NCBI GenBank assembly: GCA_938091165.1
Contig: CALKNK010000020.1
Span: forward strand, 26,121 to 90,120
Length of the DNA stretch: 64,000 nucleotides
Direction: 5' to 3'
Origin: an uncultured Ilumatobacter sp.
Lineage (GTDB): Bacteria; Actinomycetota; Acidimicrobiia; Acidimicrobiales; Ilumatobacteraceae
Part shown: positions 49,326 to 59,589 of the stretch, piece by piece
Position numbering within the stretch: the first letter of the stretch is position 1
Layout: each line of letters opens with the position of its first letter
Notes under the pieces: model-generated
Database searches by the model: none
Told to the model about the DNA's origin: nothing
The model's input: only the letters and a program-made list of their open reading frames with translations
Translations under genes and position numbers: made by a program

Positions 49326-49988
49326 TCAGTCTGTTGTCTTCACCATGGCAGCACGGAGGGTTTTGCCCTTCCATTGGTATCCGCTGCGTAGCACTTCAGC
49401 CACCGACGGTTCGCCGCCGTTAACAGGCTCATGCGCCACAGCCTCAGCTACCTCGGGATCAAACATTTGTCCATCTAGATCTAGGGTTTCGAGGCCTTGC
49501 TTCTTGAGTTCGGCCAACATCTGATTAAGCAATGGGCCCACTTCATCGGGATGACGAAGGAACGCCGCCTCAGCTGCATCGAGCACTGGCAAGAACGCTT
49601 CGGCGAGCCGCCCGGTAGCGCGATCAGCATCGGCCTGTGCTCGAGTGTTGGCCTGCTTGCGGAAATTTTCAAACTCAGCTTGCACGCGTTGCGCGATCGA
49701 CTTGAATTCGTCGCGTTCGGCAAGCAAGGCCGGAACGTCAACTTCGGACCAGTCGATCTCTGCCTCAGCATCACCAACGTCGGGCGTGTCGAAGTCAAGC
49801 GCCGACAGCGTGTCGATGTCTTCGAGCTCACTCTGTCTCTCAGGAATGTCATCGGCATCCGTAGTCGACGCTGATGCTGCGTCGGCGGCTGCGGCCGAAT
49901 CGGATGCTGACCGGGACGCCGTCCCGGCCAGCTCCGCATCACTCAGGTCGTCGGGATCGTAAAGATCACCGTCTCCCATATCGGACAT
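49326..49988 (-). CDS. grpE: Nucleotide exchange factor GrpE
   Basis: The ATG at 49988, two bases after the dnaK stop, gives 220 residues; a TTG two codons earlier overlaps the stop. An acidic, Ala/Ser/Asp-rich front (about 1-80) is longer than usual. The conserved part starts with VPALLAERDEFKSIAQRVQA (long helix), continues FENFRKQANTRAQ and ends in the beta domain with GQMFDPEVAEAVAHEP and LRSGYQWKGKTLRAAMV. GrpE releases ADP from DnaK. Confidence 0.94.
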   Translation of the reverse strand: MSDMGDGDLYDPDDLSDAELAGTASRSASDSAAAADAASASTTDADDIPERQSELEDIDTLSALDFDTPDVGDAEAEIDWSEVDVPALLAERDEFKSIAQRVQAEFENFRKQANTRAQADADRATGRLAEAFLPVLDAAEAAFLRHPDEVGPLLNQMLAELKKQGLETLDLDGQMFDPEVAEAVAHEPVNGGEPSVAEVLRSGYQWKGKTLRAAMVKTTD

Positions 49989-49990
49989 GC

Positions 49991-51856
<1,866 letters not shown>

Positions 51857-51913
51857 GTGATGCTCCTTACTGTGTTCAAGAGATGTTCGGGGAGTAGATC
51901 CTGATGTGGTAGC

Positions 51914-51931
51914 ACTCAAGATACGGATTTT
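51914..51931. promoter_or_regulatory. HAIR half-sites near the dnaK start
   Basis: ACTCAAG (51914-51920) and TTTGAGC (about 51928-51934) are HAIR-type half-sites, but in everted order compared with CTTGAGT-N7-ACTCAAG. They could be a secondary HspR contact or chance. Confidence 0.3.
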
Positions 51932-51961
51932 GAGCCCCGATCACAACCCTTCTTTAATAAT

Positions 51962-51982
51962 CCTGAGTCAATATAACTAAAG
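51962..51982. promoter_or_regulatory. HAIR operator (HspR binding site) upstream of dnaK
   Basis: CCTGAGT-CAATATA-ACTAAAG matches the HspR-associated inverted repeat CTTGAGT-N7-ACTCAAG at 12 of 14 arm positions with the exact 7-bp spacer. It lies 106-126 bp upstream of the dnaK ATG in an AT-rich promoter-like region, as expected for HspR control of this operon. Confidence 0.7.
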
Positions 51983-52097
51983 ATTATCAGGTGGTGATCC
52001 ATTGGCTTCTGAAATTGTCGGAAAATCGTCGCTCAGCGACGCTGATCCAGGATCTTTCAGGCACACCGGTGCTGCGAAAGATTCAGACTCTCTACGG

Positions 52098-52523
52098 TCA
52101 GTGGGCGAGAAACTCTGGGCCGAATGATGCAGGGAGCAGGTCAGCCATCGTCACGGCGAGCTGAGCACCGTCGACAGTCGTTGCATAAATGACCGCGTCC
52201 GGGCCGGTGAACTCCCGAAGGCGTTGGCGACAGCCGCCGCACGGGGTCCCGGGTGTCGGCCCCCCAGTGATGACGACGACCTCAGCAATTTCCCGCTCGC
52301 CGTCGAGCACCATCGCAGCAATCGCTCCAGCCTCGGCACATGTCCCTTCGGGGTACGACGCGTTCTCAACATTGCAGCCGGCATAGATCGCACCAGACGC
52401 CGTACGGATCGCTGCGCCGACGGCATAGTTTGAGTATGGGCAGTGCGCTTGAGCCTGCGCAGCGCGAGCTGCCGCCCACAGGTCAGCAGGGGGCGAAGCG
52501 CCGACGACTCTGTTAGAGGTCAT
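52098..52523 (-). CDS. cdd: Cytidine deaminase
   Basis: The ATG at 52523 gives 141 residues, the size of tetrameric cytidine deaminases. The zinc motif is TCAEAGAI (Cys62, catalytic Glu64) with PCGGCRQ (Cys95, Cys98); substrate contacts appear in SNYAVGAAI and GCNVENASYP. It converts cytidine or deoxycytidine to uridine in pyrimidine salvage. It stands alone, divergent from the acetyltransferase. Confidence 0.94.
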   Translation of the reverse strand: MTSNRVVGASPPADLWAAARAAQAQAHCPYSNYAVGAAIRTASGAIYAGCNVENASYPEGTCAEAGAIAAMVLDGEREIAEVVVITGGPTPGTPCGGCRQRLREFTGPDAVIYATTVDGAQLAVTMADLLPASFGPEFLAH

Positions 52524-52660
52524 TGTGCCAACCTCGGCGCGACACAATGTCGCACGATGACGGATTCCAGAGACCAATGAGCCATATCTCCATCGTGCCA
52601 CGCTGAGCGATGATCGACCATCGCGCGGCCCCCCGTTCAGATCTGTAAAGATCTCATTTC

Positions 52661-53161
52661 GTGCAGGTGTATGTCAGAGACGCGCTCGACGGTGACGTTG
52701 AGGACCTTGTTGATGTTCTTCTCGATGGACGACTTGGCCCAGGTGCCGACGACCCGCACTACATCAACGATTACGTTGATGCGCTTCGCGAAATTGATCG
52801 CACCGACGGCTCGTACCTCTTGGTTGCCGAACTGGGAGGCCGCATCGTGGGGATGCTGCAGCTCTTCACGTTCCGCCACTTCCAACACCGCGGAGGGCGT
52901 TGTGCCGAAATTGAGTCGATGCACGTTGTCGAAGATCAGCGCAACACCGGTGTAGATGGACAGTTGCTCGATTACGCAGTGAGCAGAGCGAAGGATCTCG
53001 GTTGCTACCGCCTTCAACTCACGAGCAGCATCAAGCGCGATGACGCCCACGTCTTCTACGCAGATCACGGCTTCAAGGAAACCCACAAGGGTTTCAAGCA
53101 GTACCTCGACTTGGATTGGACACCGAACCGTTCTGCGGGTCGCCGCGAGCAATTCGCCTGA
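52661..53161 (+). CDS. GNAT family N-acetyltransferase
   Basis: Starts with GTG; 166 residues. The GNAT core shows VAELGGRIVGMLQLFTF (strands 2-4), IESMHVVEDQRNTGVDGQLL, where the acetyl-CoA loop Q/RxxGxG/A is present in the form QRNTGVDGQLL, and YAVSRAKDLGCYRLQLTSSI, ending with AHVFYADHGFKETHKGF. It should transfer an acetyl group to an unknown small-molecule or protein amine. No clear operon partner. Confidence 0.8.
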   Translation: MQVYVRDALDGDVEDLVDVLLDGRLGPGADDPHYINDYVDALREIDRTDGSYLLVAELGGRIVGMLQLFTFRHFQHRGGRCAEIESMHVVEDQRNTGVDGQLLDYAVSRAKDLGCYRLQLTSSIKRDDAHVFYADHGFKETHKGFKQYLDLDWTPNRSAGRREQFA

Positions 53162-53720
53162 GCGTCTCAAATCTTGGCGATTGGCGCCCTCATCTAGGTG
53201 CACCACCATCGACGTGATCGGACCGAGCCCGGATCACATCGCTGAGTTGACCGGGCCCGATGCGGGCAAAGCTATTAACACCTCCGACCTCCTCAAGTGC
53301 AGCAACGGGTGAGCGGACAATGCTTTCCCTTACCTGCCCAGGTGACCATCCAACATGCACAAGACCGATGGAGACCGGCCAGGGATCAGATTCAAACTTC
53401 TTGCGCTCCGACTACGCGGAACCCGCTGAATCTGTCGGAGACGATTGGGCCAATTTGATATCAGGTGTATTGGCTCTGCGGCGTTCCTTTGAAAAATGCG
53501 CTCGGTACAAAGGTTGGCTTTACGTCGGCGGCGCTTGCGCGAACAGGAGGCCCCGGTAGGGCCGACTTCAGCGGCCAGAGCAAAAGCGCCACATTTGTCC
53601 ACATGAATTCAGAAATTTATGCTCTGTTAACTTACTGGTAACTCCGAGTCAAGTCCGTGCTGTTAACTTGGCTTTTAGACCGAAATACGGAGCGATAACA
53701 AACGAAAAAGGGGTTTTAAA
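53162..53720. other. Gene-free stretch with a promoter-like end
   Basis: No convincing gene is seen in these 559 bp. Short open frames on both strands lack domains or ribosome sites. The last 100 bp turn AT-rich and hold GTTAACTT twice (53626-53633 and 53662-53669, 36 bp apart), the first continuing into GGTAACT (53637-53643). A strong AAAAAGGGG ribosome site then leads into the next gene. Confidence 0.45.
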
Positions 53721-54329
53721 ATGTCCTATATTTACACCGTCCTCGCATCAATGGGCGATGCTCAAAAGTTTGGTGAAGCCGGCGCTACTTGGGCTGGGGA
53801 ACGACTGAAATCGCATGGAGCGATGTCTTCGACTGCGAGCCAGATTGTAATGGGCGGGGAAATGTCCGGCCTGGCAGTCGTGGCGTTCGAATTTGATTCC
53901 ATTGATGGTGCGATGTCGGGGCAAGCTGCCATCTACGCAGATGCCGATCTCGTCGGCTTAATGCAGGACACTCAAGTACAGGTTCAACGTCGCAACCTGT
54001 TCCGAGTGCAGGCCGAGCGAGGTACTCGCGATGGAGAGTTTGGGTCAATTCTTTACATGGCTGGAGTACCGGCCGACGATGCCACAATGGAACAAAACAT
54101 CGACATGAACTGGGCACACATTCAAAACGGCGCCAACGGAATGTCGTACATGCAGTCAGTTGCATCCGGTCCCGCACCGTTCAATGCCACTGCTGCAACA
54201 TGGACGGACTCTCTCGACTCACTCATGGTCGCTTCCGCAAGCAACTTTGCCGATCCAGATGTGCAGAAGGTAATGGTCGACAGCAAAGTCCAAATTCTCG
54301 GTCGAGTCATCACGCGCCGGCTCTTCTGA
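53721..54329 (+). CDS. Two-domain duplicated protein of unknown function
   Basis: This 202-residue protein consists of two similar halves of about 97 residues (1-97 and 106-202). Each starts with a strand (SYIYTVLASM; GSILYMAGVP), continues with a helix and a central strand, and ends in a matching helix-strand with QDTQVQVQRRNLFRV / VDSKVQILGRVITRR. The pattern suggests two dimeric alpha/beta-barrel (ferredoxin-like) domains folded on each other. No cofactor residues or export signal are seen. It has a strong ribosome site and an AT-rich promoter with repeats, suggesting high or regulated expression. I cannot assign a function. Confidence 0.75.
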   Translation: MSYIYTVLASMGDAQKFGEAGATWAGERLKSHGAMSSTASQIVMGGEMSGLAVVAFEFDSIDGAMSGQAAIYADADLVGLMQDTQVQVQRRNLFRVQAERGTRDGEFGSILYMAGVPADDATMEQNIDMNWAHIQNGANGMSYMQSVASGPAPFNATAATWTDSLDSLMVASASNFADPDVQKVMVDSKVQILGRVITRRLF

Positions 54330-54627
54330 TTTCGGTCAATCCACAGCCCTCGGTGCTTACTTGAGCACCTGACGTTCTGTCTTCAGGCACCACCGGCGTC
54401 GCTGTCCATAGGGGTGGCGGCGCCCGTGGTTTAAGCAAATGTTTTAATTCGACGCCATTCGGCAACCTTCGAAAACGTTGCCGCAGAGGATGTTGATAAA
54501 GCCCTTAGAGGACTTTTCGTGTTCGTCGCTGCCTCCAGACCCTGAAAATCAATTCCAATAGGCACTAGAGCCGAGGGGCCGCAACCAGGCCGCCCACTTG
54601 CGTGTTTCTGTTCCCTAGTCTGGATGT

Positions 54628-56283
54628 ATGACGTTGTCGTTGCTGAAGCATCGTTCATTCGCAGGCCGACCCGGCCCGTTGTTAGTCGTCGTTGCTGATG
54701 GGGTTGGAGTTGCGCCTGCCGGTCCGAGTAACGCGGTGACCGCCGCAAAGACGCCGACACTCGACAAGCTGACCGATGGCGAGTTGTACACCGAACTGGC
54801 TGCGCATGGACCGTCGGTTGGCTTGCCCTCTGACGATGACATGGGGAATAGCGAAGTCGGGCACAACGCTCTCGGCGCAGGCCGAATCTTTGCCCAGGGC
54901 GCCAAGCTCGTGCATAGTGCGTTCAGCAACGGCGCGATCTTCGAGACCGGCGTATGGCATCAAGCCATCGCGCGATGCGTCGATGACCAGGCAGGCACGC
55001 TGCATCTCCTCGGGTTGCACTCCGACGGTGGCGTGCATTCAACCAACGACCATCTGTATCTGCTTTTACGGCGCGCTGCAGAGGAGGGTGTGATGAGTTG
55101 TGCAGTGCACATTCTCCACGATGGCCGCGACGTACCTGCCCGTTCAGCACTTACCTACATTCGAGACACCGAGGCCGTGCTCGCTGAAATTAACGCGACA
55201 GGAGTGGGTCGCAACTTCCGCATCGCCTCCGGCGGTGGCCGGATGACGATCACGATGGATCGTTACGAAGCTGATTGGGGCATGGTCGAGCGTGGCTACA
55301 TGTGCCACGTTCATGGCGAAGGTCCTGTATTTAATTCAGCAACTGAGGCCGTCGAGACGATGTACGCCGAGACTGACAAGGGTGACCAGTACCTCGGGCG
55401 CTTCGTTGTCGGCGACAATGCAGGACGCGCCGTCGGCAAAATCGTCAACGGCGACGCAGTCATTCTGTTCAATTATCGCGGCGATCGTTCCATTGAAATT
55501 TCCCGTGCGTTCGAAGAAAACGACTTCGCTGTGTTCGATCGCACCAGCGCTAACGCCGAGCCACACCCTGATGTGTTTTTTGCCGGGATGCTGCAGTACG
55601 ACGGCGATGCCTTCATACCGAAGCGATACCTGGTGGAGCCACCTGCGATCAATCGAACGATGGGCGAGTTTCTCTGCGCGCAGGGCGTGAAAAGTTTTGC
55701 GATCAGTGAAACCCAGAAGTTCGGTCACGTCACTTACTTCTGGAACGGCAACAGGTCTGGCTACATCGACGAGTTACTTGAGACCTACATCGAGATCCCA
55801 TCCGACAATGTCGAGTTCGACACGACACCTGCCATGAAGGTGCGTGAGATCACCGCCGAGACAATTGATCTCCTTCGTTCAGGCAGCTACCGGTTCGGCC
55901 GGCTCAACTTTCCGAGTGGCGACATGGTCGGCCACACTGGCCACTTAGACGCCACGGTCGAAGCAATGGAAGTGATCGACGAGTGCATGGCGCAGCTGAT
56001 TGCGGTGATCGACGACCTCGGTGGCGTGCTCGTGTTCACTGCGGATCACGGCAACGCTGATGTGATGTACACAGAGAAAGACGGCGTCCGATTACCCAAA
56101 ACCAGCCACACGCTCAGCCCGGTGCCGTTTGCCATTCACGACCCGAACTATGACGGCGAATATCACATGATCAATGGTGATCCGGGTACCGTCCACGGCC
56201 TCGCCAACGTCGCTGCGACGGTATTCAACTTGCTCGGCTACGAGGCCCCAGACGACTACCTTGCGCCGCTGATCACATTTTGA
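54628..56283 (+). CDS. gpmI: 2,3-bisphosphoglycerate-independent phosphoglycerate mutase
   Basis: 551 residues, the long form. The metal/phosphoserine site is at the front: LVVVADGVGVAP and the catalytic Ser in DDDMGNSEVGHNALGAG. Further blocks are LHLLGLHSDGGVHS, HILHDGRDVPARSA, SGGGRMTITMDRYEADWG, FNYRGDRSIEISRAF, GDMVGHTGHLDATVEA and TADHGNADVMYT, with metal-binding Asp/His. It interconverts 3- and 2-phosphoglycerate in glycolysis, needing Mn2+. It stands alone; the 298 bp before it hold no gene, only an imperfect ACCAC(C)GGCG ... CGCC(C)GTGGT inverted repeat around 54390-54430. Confidence 0.95.
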   Translation: MTLSLLKHRSFAGRPGPLLVVVADGVGVAPAGPSNAVTAAKTPTLDKLTDGELYTELAAHGPSVGLPSDDDMGNSEVGHNALGAGRIFAQGAKLVHSAFSNGAIFETGVWHQAIARCVDDQAGTLHLLGLHSDGGVHSTNDHLYLLLRRAAEEGVMSCAVHILHDGRDVPARSALTYIRDTEAVLAEINATGVGRNFRIASGGGRMTITMDRYEADWGMVERGYMCHVHGEGPVFNSATEAVETMYAETDKGDQYLGRFVVGDNAGRAVGKIVNGDAVILFNYRGDRSIEISRAFEENDFAVFDRTSANAEPHPDVFFAGMLQYDGDAFIPKRYLVEPPAINRTMGEFLCAQGVKSFAISETQKFGHVTYFWNGNRSGYIDELLETYIEIPSDNVEFDTTPAMKVREITAETIDLLRSGSYRFGRLNFPSGDMVGHTGHLDATVEAMEVIDECMAQLIAVIDDLGGVLVFTADHGNADVMYTEKDGVRLPKTSHTLSPVPFAIHDPNYDGEYHMINGDPGTVHGLANVAATVFNLLGYEAPDDYLAPLITF

Positions 56284-56375
56284 ATTAGTGATCACTTGCT
56301 CGTAGAACGGTTGAGGCTGGCTGCTCATGCTCTGGGCGAGATTTGATACACCGGAGTGTGTCTAAGGTAGCGGCG

Positions 56376-56801
56376 ATGGCCAGTACCAAAGCGCAACTCA
56401 ACAGTCTCAAAAACGTCCCTCTGTTCAGTGCGTGCAGCAAGAGGGACTTGGAGAAGGTCGCGAAGGCGGCTAACGAGATCACCATGCCGGCCGGCTCAAT
56501 TGTCATCGACCAAGGCGATATGAGCCGGGAGGCTTTTATCATTCTTAGAGGAGAGGTCACGATCAAGCGCAATAACCGGCAAATCGCCACGCTGAGCGAC
56601 GGTGATGTGGTCGGTGAACTCTCGCTGCTCGACCACGGGCCACGCACTGCGTCGGTGACGTGTGCCACCGATTGCACTTTGCTGGTCATTGACCACCGCC
56701 GGTTCATCAACGTGCTCGACGAGGTGCCATCCATTGCGCACAAATTGATGGGATCACTCGCCGCACGCATTCGGATCATGGATCGCACCTACACAGGCTG
56801 A
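56376..56801 (+). CDS. Cyclic nucleotide-binding domain protein
   Basis: About 141 residues from the ATG at 56376. Nearly all of it is one CAP/cNMP-binding fold: VPLFSACSKRDLEKVAKAAN, GSIVIDQGDMSREAFIILRG, then the phosphate-binding cassette DVVGELSLLDHGPRTASVTC. In that cassette GELSLLDHGPRTA matches the cNMP-binding consensus GE(L/I)(A/S)L-x4-PR(T/A). There is no DNA-binding domain, so it is not a full CRP; it may be a stand-alone sensor or a partner of another protein. The 393 bp downstream, up to the FeS protein, hold no gene. Confidence 0.85.
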   Translation: MASTKAQLNSLKNVPLFSACSKRDLEKVAKAANEITMPAGSIVIDQGDMSREAFIILRGEVTIKRNNRQIATLSDGDVVGELSLLDHGPRTASVTCATDCTLLVIDHRRFINVLDEVPSIAHKLMGSLAARIRIMDRTYTG

Positions 56802-57194
56802 TACGGCTACGTTGCAGCAGCGGCTCGTCGCACAGCAGCTTGCCACCCATGTCTTTGGTCAAGCAGGGAGTGATCTCGGTGGGCTTTCCGTTCTCGTCCC
56901 GTTGCCCTGCAATTTTGACACGCCCAGGTTCGCCTTCAGAGTGAACATGTCGACCTTGTTGGTGATTCAGTGTTCATCGAGCACGAAGTTAAAGAGGCGG
57001 CTACATCAACTCATGGCGCAGCGCCGTCGTCTTCGACACCATGCTGGCGTTTATCGAGTCAAACCGCGTCCAAGAACCCCCTCGTCGAGATGTTGCGATC
57101 TTTCAAGGCGGTCTTGCACATCATCGCTAGTCACTGCAAGTAACTGATAGCAGAAATGAAGAGCGTGGTTACTCGCGAGTAGATTTGCGGATAC
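56802..57194. other. Gene-free stretch
   Basis: I see no gene in this 393-bp interval. Short open frames on both strands lack domains. The last part becomes AT-richer and should carry the promoter of the FeS protein gene. Confidence 0.4.
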
Positions 57195-59483
57195 ATGAAT
57201 GCTGCCATTGATTCTTCCGAGGCCGACGCGACCCCGAAACGGTTCAAGCCGAACCAACTCGCACTCGTTCTTTTTACTGCTGTCGCCCTATTCACGCTCG
57301 TCTCGGGCATCTTGCCCCAGATCACCAAGTGGGAGAACGACAATGCGGTTCACCGCATCGTGTTCGTCAATATCCCCGGACCCATCCAGATTGTCTTCTA
57401 CACCGTCATCCCTGTGTTGCTGATCTGGGTAGGAATCATGTTCAGCTTCCGGATGAAAAACTGGGAGCGAGGCGCACCGTCACAGCGCCACACCACAACC
57501 AAAAATGCCAAGCAGCGCCTCAAGGATTTCCGCGCAGGCGTTTACATGCAGACCCTGCTGCGCGATGCGGGCGCAGGCCTCATGCACTCAATGATCTACT
57601 TCGGGTTCCTTGTGCTACTAGGTGTCACCACCGTGCTGGAAATTGACCACCAGCTTCCCGAGCAGCTCAAGTTCCTACACGGCACCACATACAAGGCCTA
57701 CGCCTTCATCGGCGACCTCGCCGGCTTTGTATTTCTCGGCGGCATCGTTTGGGCGATTGTACGGCGCTACGTGCAGCGGCCGTACCGAATTCGGATCAAG
57801 AGCAAGCCCGAGCACGCGATCATTCTCGGCGTCTTCTTTGCGATCGGTGTCACCGGCTTCGGCGCCGAAATGTTCCGAATCGCCCTCGAAGGTGGGCCGG
57901 CCTACGAGCAGTGGAGCTTCATTGGCTACCCGCTGTCGACGCTCGTCGACAGCTGGTCGCAAAGCAGCCTTGAGGTGTGGCACCAGTGGTGGTGGATTGG
58001 CCACGTCGCCGCCTTCGTTGCCTTCCTTGCCATCTTGCCGATCACGATGCTGCGGCACATCTTCACGTCGCCGGTCAACATGTACCTCAAGGACAAGGAT
58101 CGTCCCAAGGGCGCCATGCGTCCGATGCCAAACCTGATGGAGACTGAGCTCGAGTCGTTCGGTGCTTCAGTTGTCGAGGACTTCACCTGGAAGCAACTGC
58201 TTGACCTCGATGCGTGCACGATGTGTGGCCGTTGCACATCGGTCTGCCCGGCCCATGCCACGGGCAAGTCGCTCGATCCAAGAGAGATTGTGCTGAAGGC
58301 TGGCGCCGTTATGGCCGCTTCGGGAGCGCCGGCCACCAGTCCTCCACTGAGTGAGGACAAAGAAATCACTGTGTCGGCAAACAACTTGTTCGACCGCATC
58401 ACGGCCGAAGAGATCTGGGCATGCACGACGTGTAAAGCATGCGACGAAATCTGCCCGGTCAATATTGAGATCACCGACAAGATCTTCGACATGAGACGCT
58501 ACCTGTCGCTGATGGAATCAAACTTCCCCGCTGAACTCGGCAACGCGTACCGGGCAATGGAGAATCAGTTCAACCCGTGGGGCCTCAACCAGGGTGAGCG
58601 TGGCGATTGGGCCGAAGGGCTTGAGTTCATCGACGTTGTCGATCCGGGCGAGGCGCTCAAGAGTGAGTACCTCTACTGGGTTGGCTGTGCAGGTTCGTTT
58701 GACGACAAGAACAAGAAGGTCACTCAGTCGATGGCCAAGCTGCTTCGACGTGCCGGAATTGACGTTGCCATTCTTGGCCCATCGGAGATGTGCACCGGCG
58801 ACTCGGCTCGTCGTTCAGGCAACGAGTACCTGTTCCAAATGCTCGCTCAGCCAAACGTTGAGATGCTCAACGAAATGGGCGTGAAAAAGATCATCGCCCA
58901 GTGTCCACATTGCCTCAACACGTTGAAGAACGAGTATCCGCAACTCGGCGGAAATTACGAAGTCATTCACCACACGCAGTTACTTGAACAGCTCATCGAG
59001 TCAGGTCAGCTCGATGTGAGCCAGGCCACGCTCGAAGAGCGGATCACCTACCACGACTCCTGCTACCTCGGTCGCCACAACGATGTTTATGTCGCCCCGC
59101 GCAAGGTAGTTGGTGCAATCAAGGGCATCGAGGTTGTCGAAATGTCGCTCAACGGAACTAAGGGCATGTGCTGTGGCGCCGGTGGCGCCCGCATGTGGAT
59201 GGAAGAAAACACCGGCGTCAAGGTCAACGACGAGCGTGCCGAACAGGCTATCTCCACCGGCGCTTCGCGTGTGGCAACCGCCTGCCCGTTCTGTTACATC
59301 ATGCTTGACGATGGCGTGAAGGCTGCTGGCAAGGAGGAAGAAGAGGTCAAGGTCGCTGATATCTCGATCCACCTGCTTGAAGCCATCGAATCGGGCGAAG
59401 CGGAGTTTCATGCAGGCGAAGCACCACTTCTCGACAGCGAGCAAGCCGCTGAGCCTGACGATGGCCCATTGACTTCAGTCTGA
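57195..59483 (+). CDS. Membrane-bound iron-sulfur reductase, HdrD/EtfD-like
   Basis: 762 residues. The N-terminal third has about five or six helices (about 20-300) resembling the cytochrome b-like gamma domain of nitrate reductase, with paired His. Two [4Fe-4S] sites follow: CTMCGRCTSVCP (about 341-352) and CTTCKACDEICP (about 410-421). The C-terminal half holds two CCG-type domains, the second with CCGAGGARMWMEE, which in the heterodisulfide-reductase family bind an unusual cluster. The layout matches mycobacterial Rv0338c (EtfD), which takes electrons from the electron-transfer flavoprotein of fatty-acid oxidation to the quinone pool. That role fits the acyl-CoA genes in the window, but the ETF genes themselves are not here. 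The C-terminal tail is acidic. Confidence 0.85.
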   Translation: MNAAIDSSEADATPKRFKPNQLALVLFTAVALFTLVSGILPQITKWENDNAVHRIVFVNIPGPIQIVFYTVIPVLLIWVGIMFSFRMKNWERGAPSQRHTTTKNAKQRLKDFRAGVYMQTLLRDAGAGLMHSMIYFGFLVLLGVTTVLEIDHQLPEQLKFLHGTTYKAYAFIGDLAGFVFLGGIVWAIVRRYVQRPYRIRIKSKPEHAIILGVFFAIGVTGFGAEMFRIALEGGPAYEQWSFIGYPLSTLVDSWSQSSLEVWHQWWWIGHVAAFVAFLAILPITMLRHIFTSPVNMYLKDKDRPKGAMRPMPNLMETELESFGASVVEDFTWKQLLDLDACTMCGRCTSVCPAHATGKSLDPREIVLKAGAVMAASGAPATSPPLSEDKEITVSANNLFDRITAEEIWACTTCKACDEICPVNIEITDKIFDMRRYLSLMESNFPAELGNAYRAMENQFNPWGLNQGERGDWAEGLEFIDVVDPGEALKSEYLYWVGCAGSFDDKNKKVTQSMAKLLRRAGIDVAILGPSEMCTGDSARRSGNEYLFQMLAQPNVEMLNEMGVKKIIAQCPHCLNTLKNEYPQLGGNYEVIHHTQLLEQLIESGQLDVSQATLEERITYHDSCYLGRHNDVYVAPRKVVGAIKGIEVVEMSLNGTKGMCCGAGGARMWMEENTGVKVNDERAEQAISTGASRVATACPFCYIMLDDGVKAAGKEEEEVKVADISIHLLEAIESGEAEFHAGEAPLLDSEQAAEPDDGPLTSV

Positions 59484-59589
59484 AACGGCATCGGCTTCTT
59501 CACGCTGGCTAGGCGTGACTGCGCAGGCAGACCAACGACGATTCTGAGCCGCGCTCCGTATCGTTGTGCATTCTTCGAGGAGCAATGTG

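Noticed and set aside
53260..53559. 99-codon plus-strand open frame between the acetyltransferase and the duplicated-domain protein
   Set aside because: No start signals or domain, irregular composition, and a competing open frame on the other strand with equally poor support.
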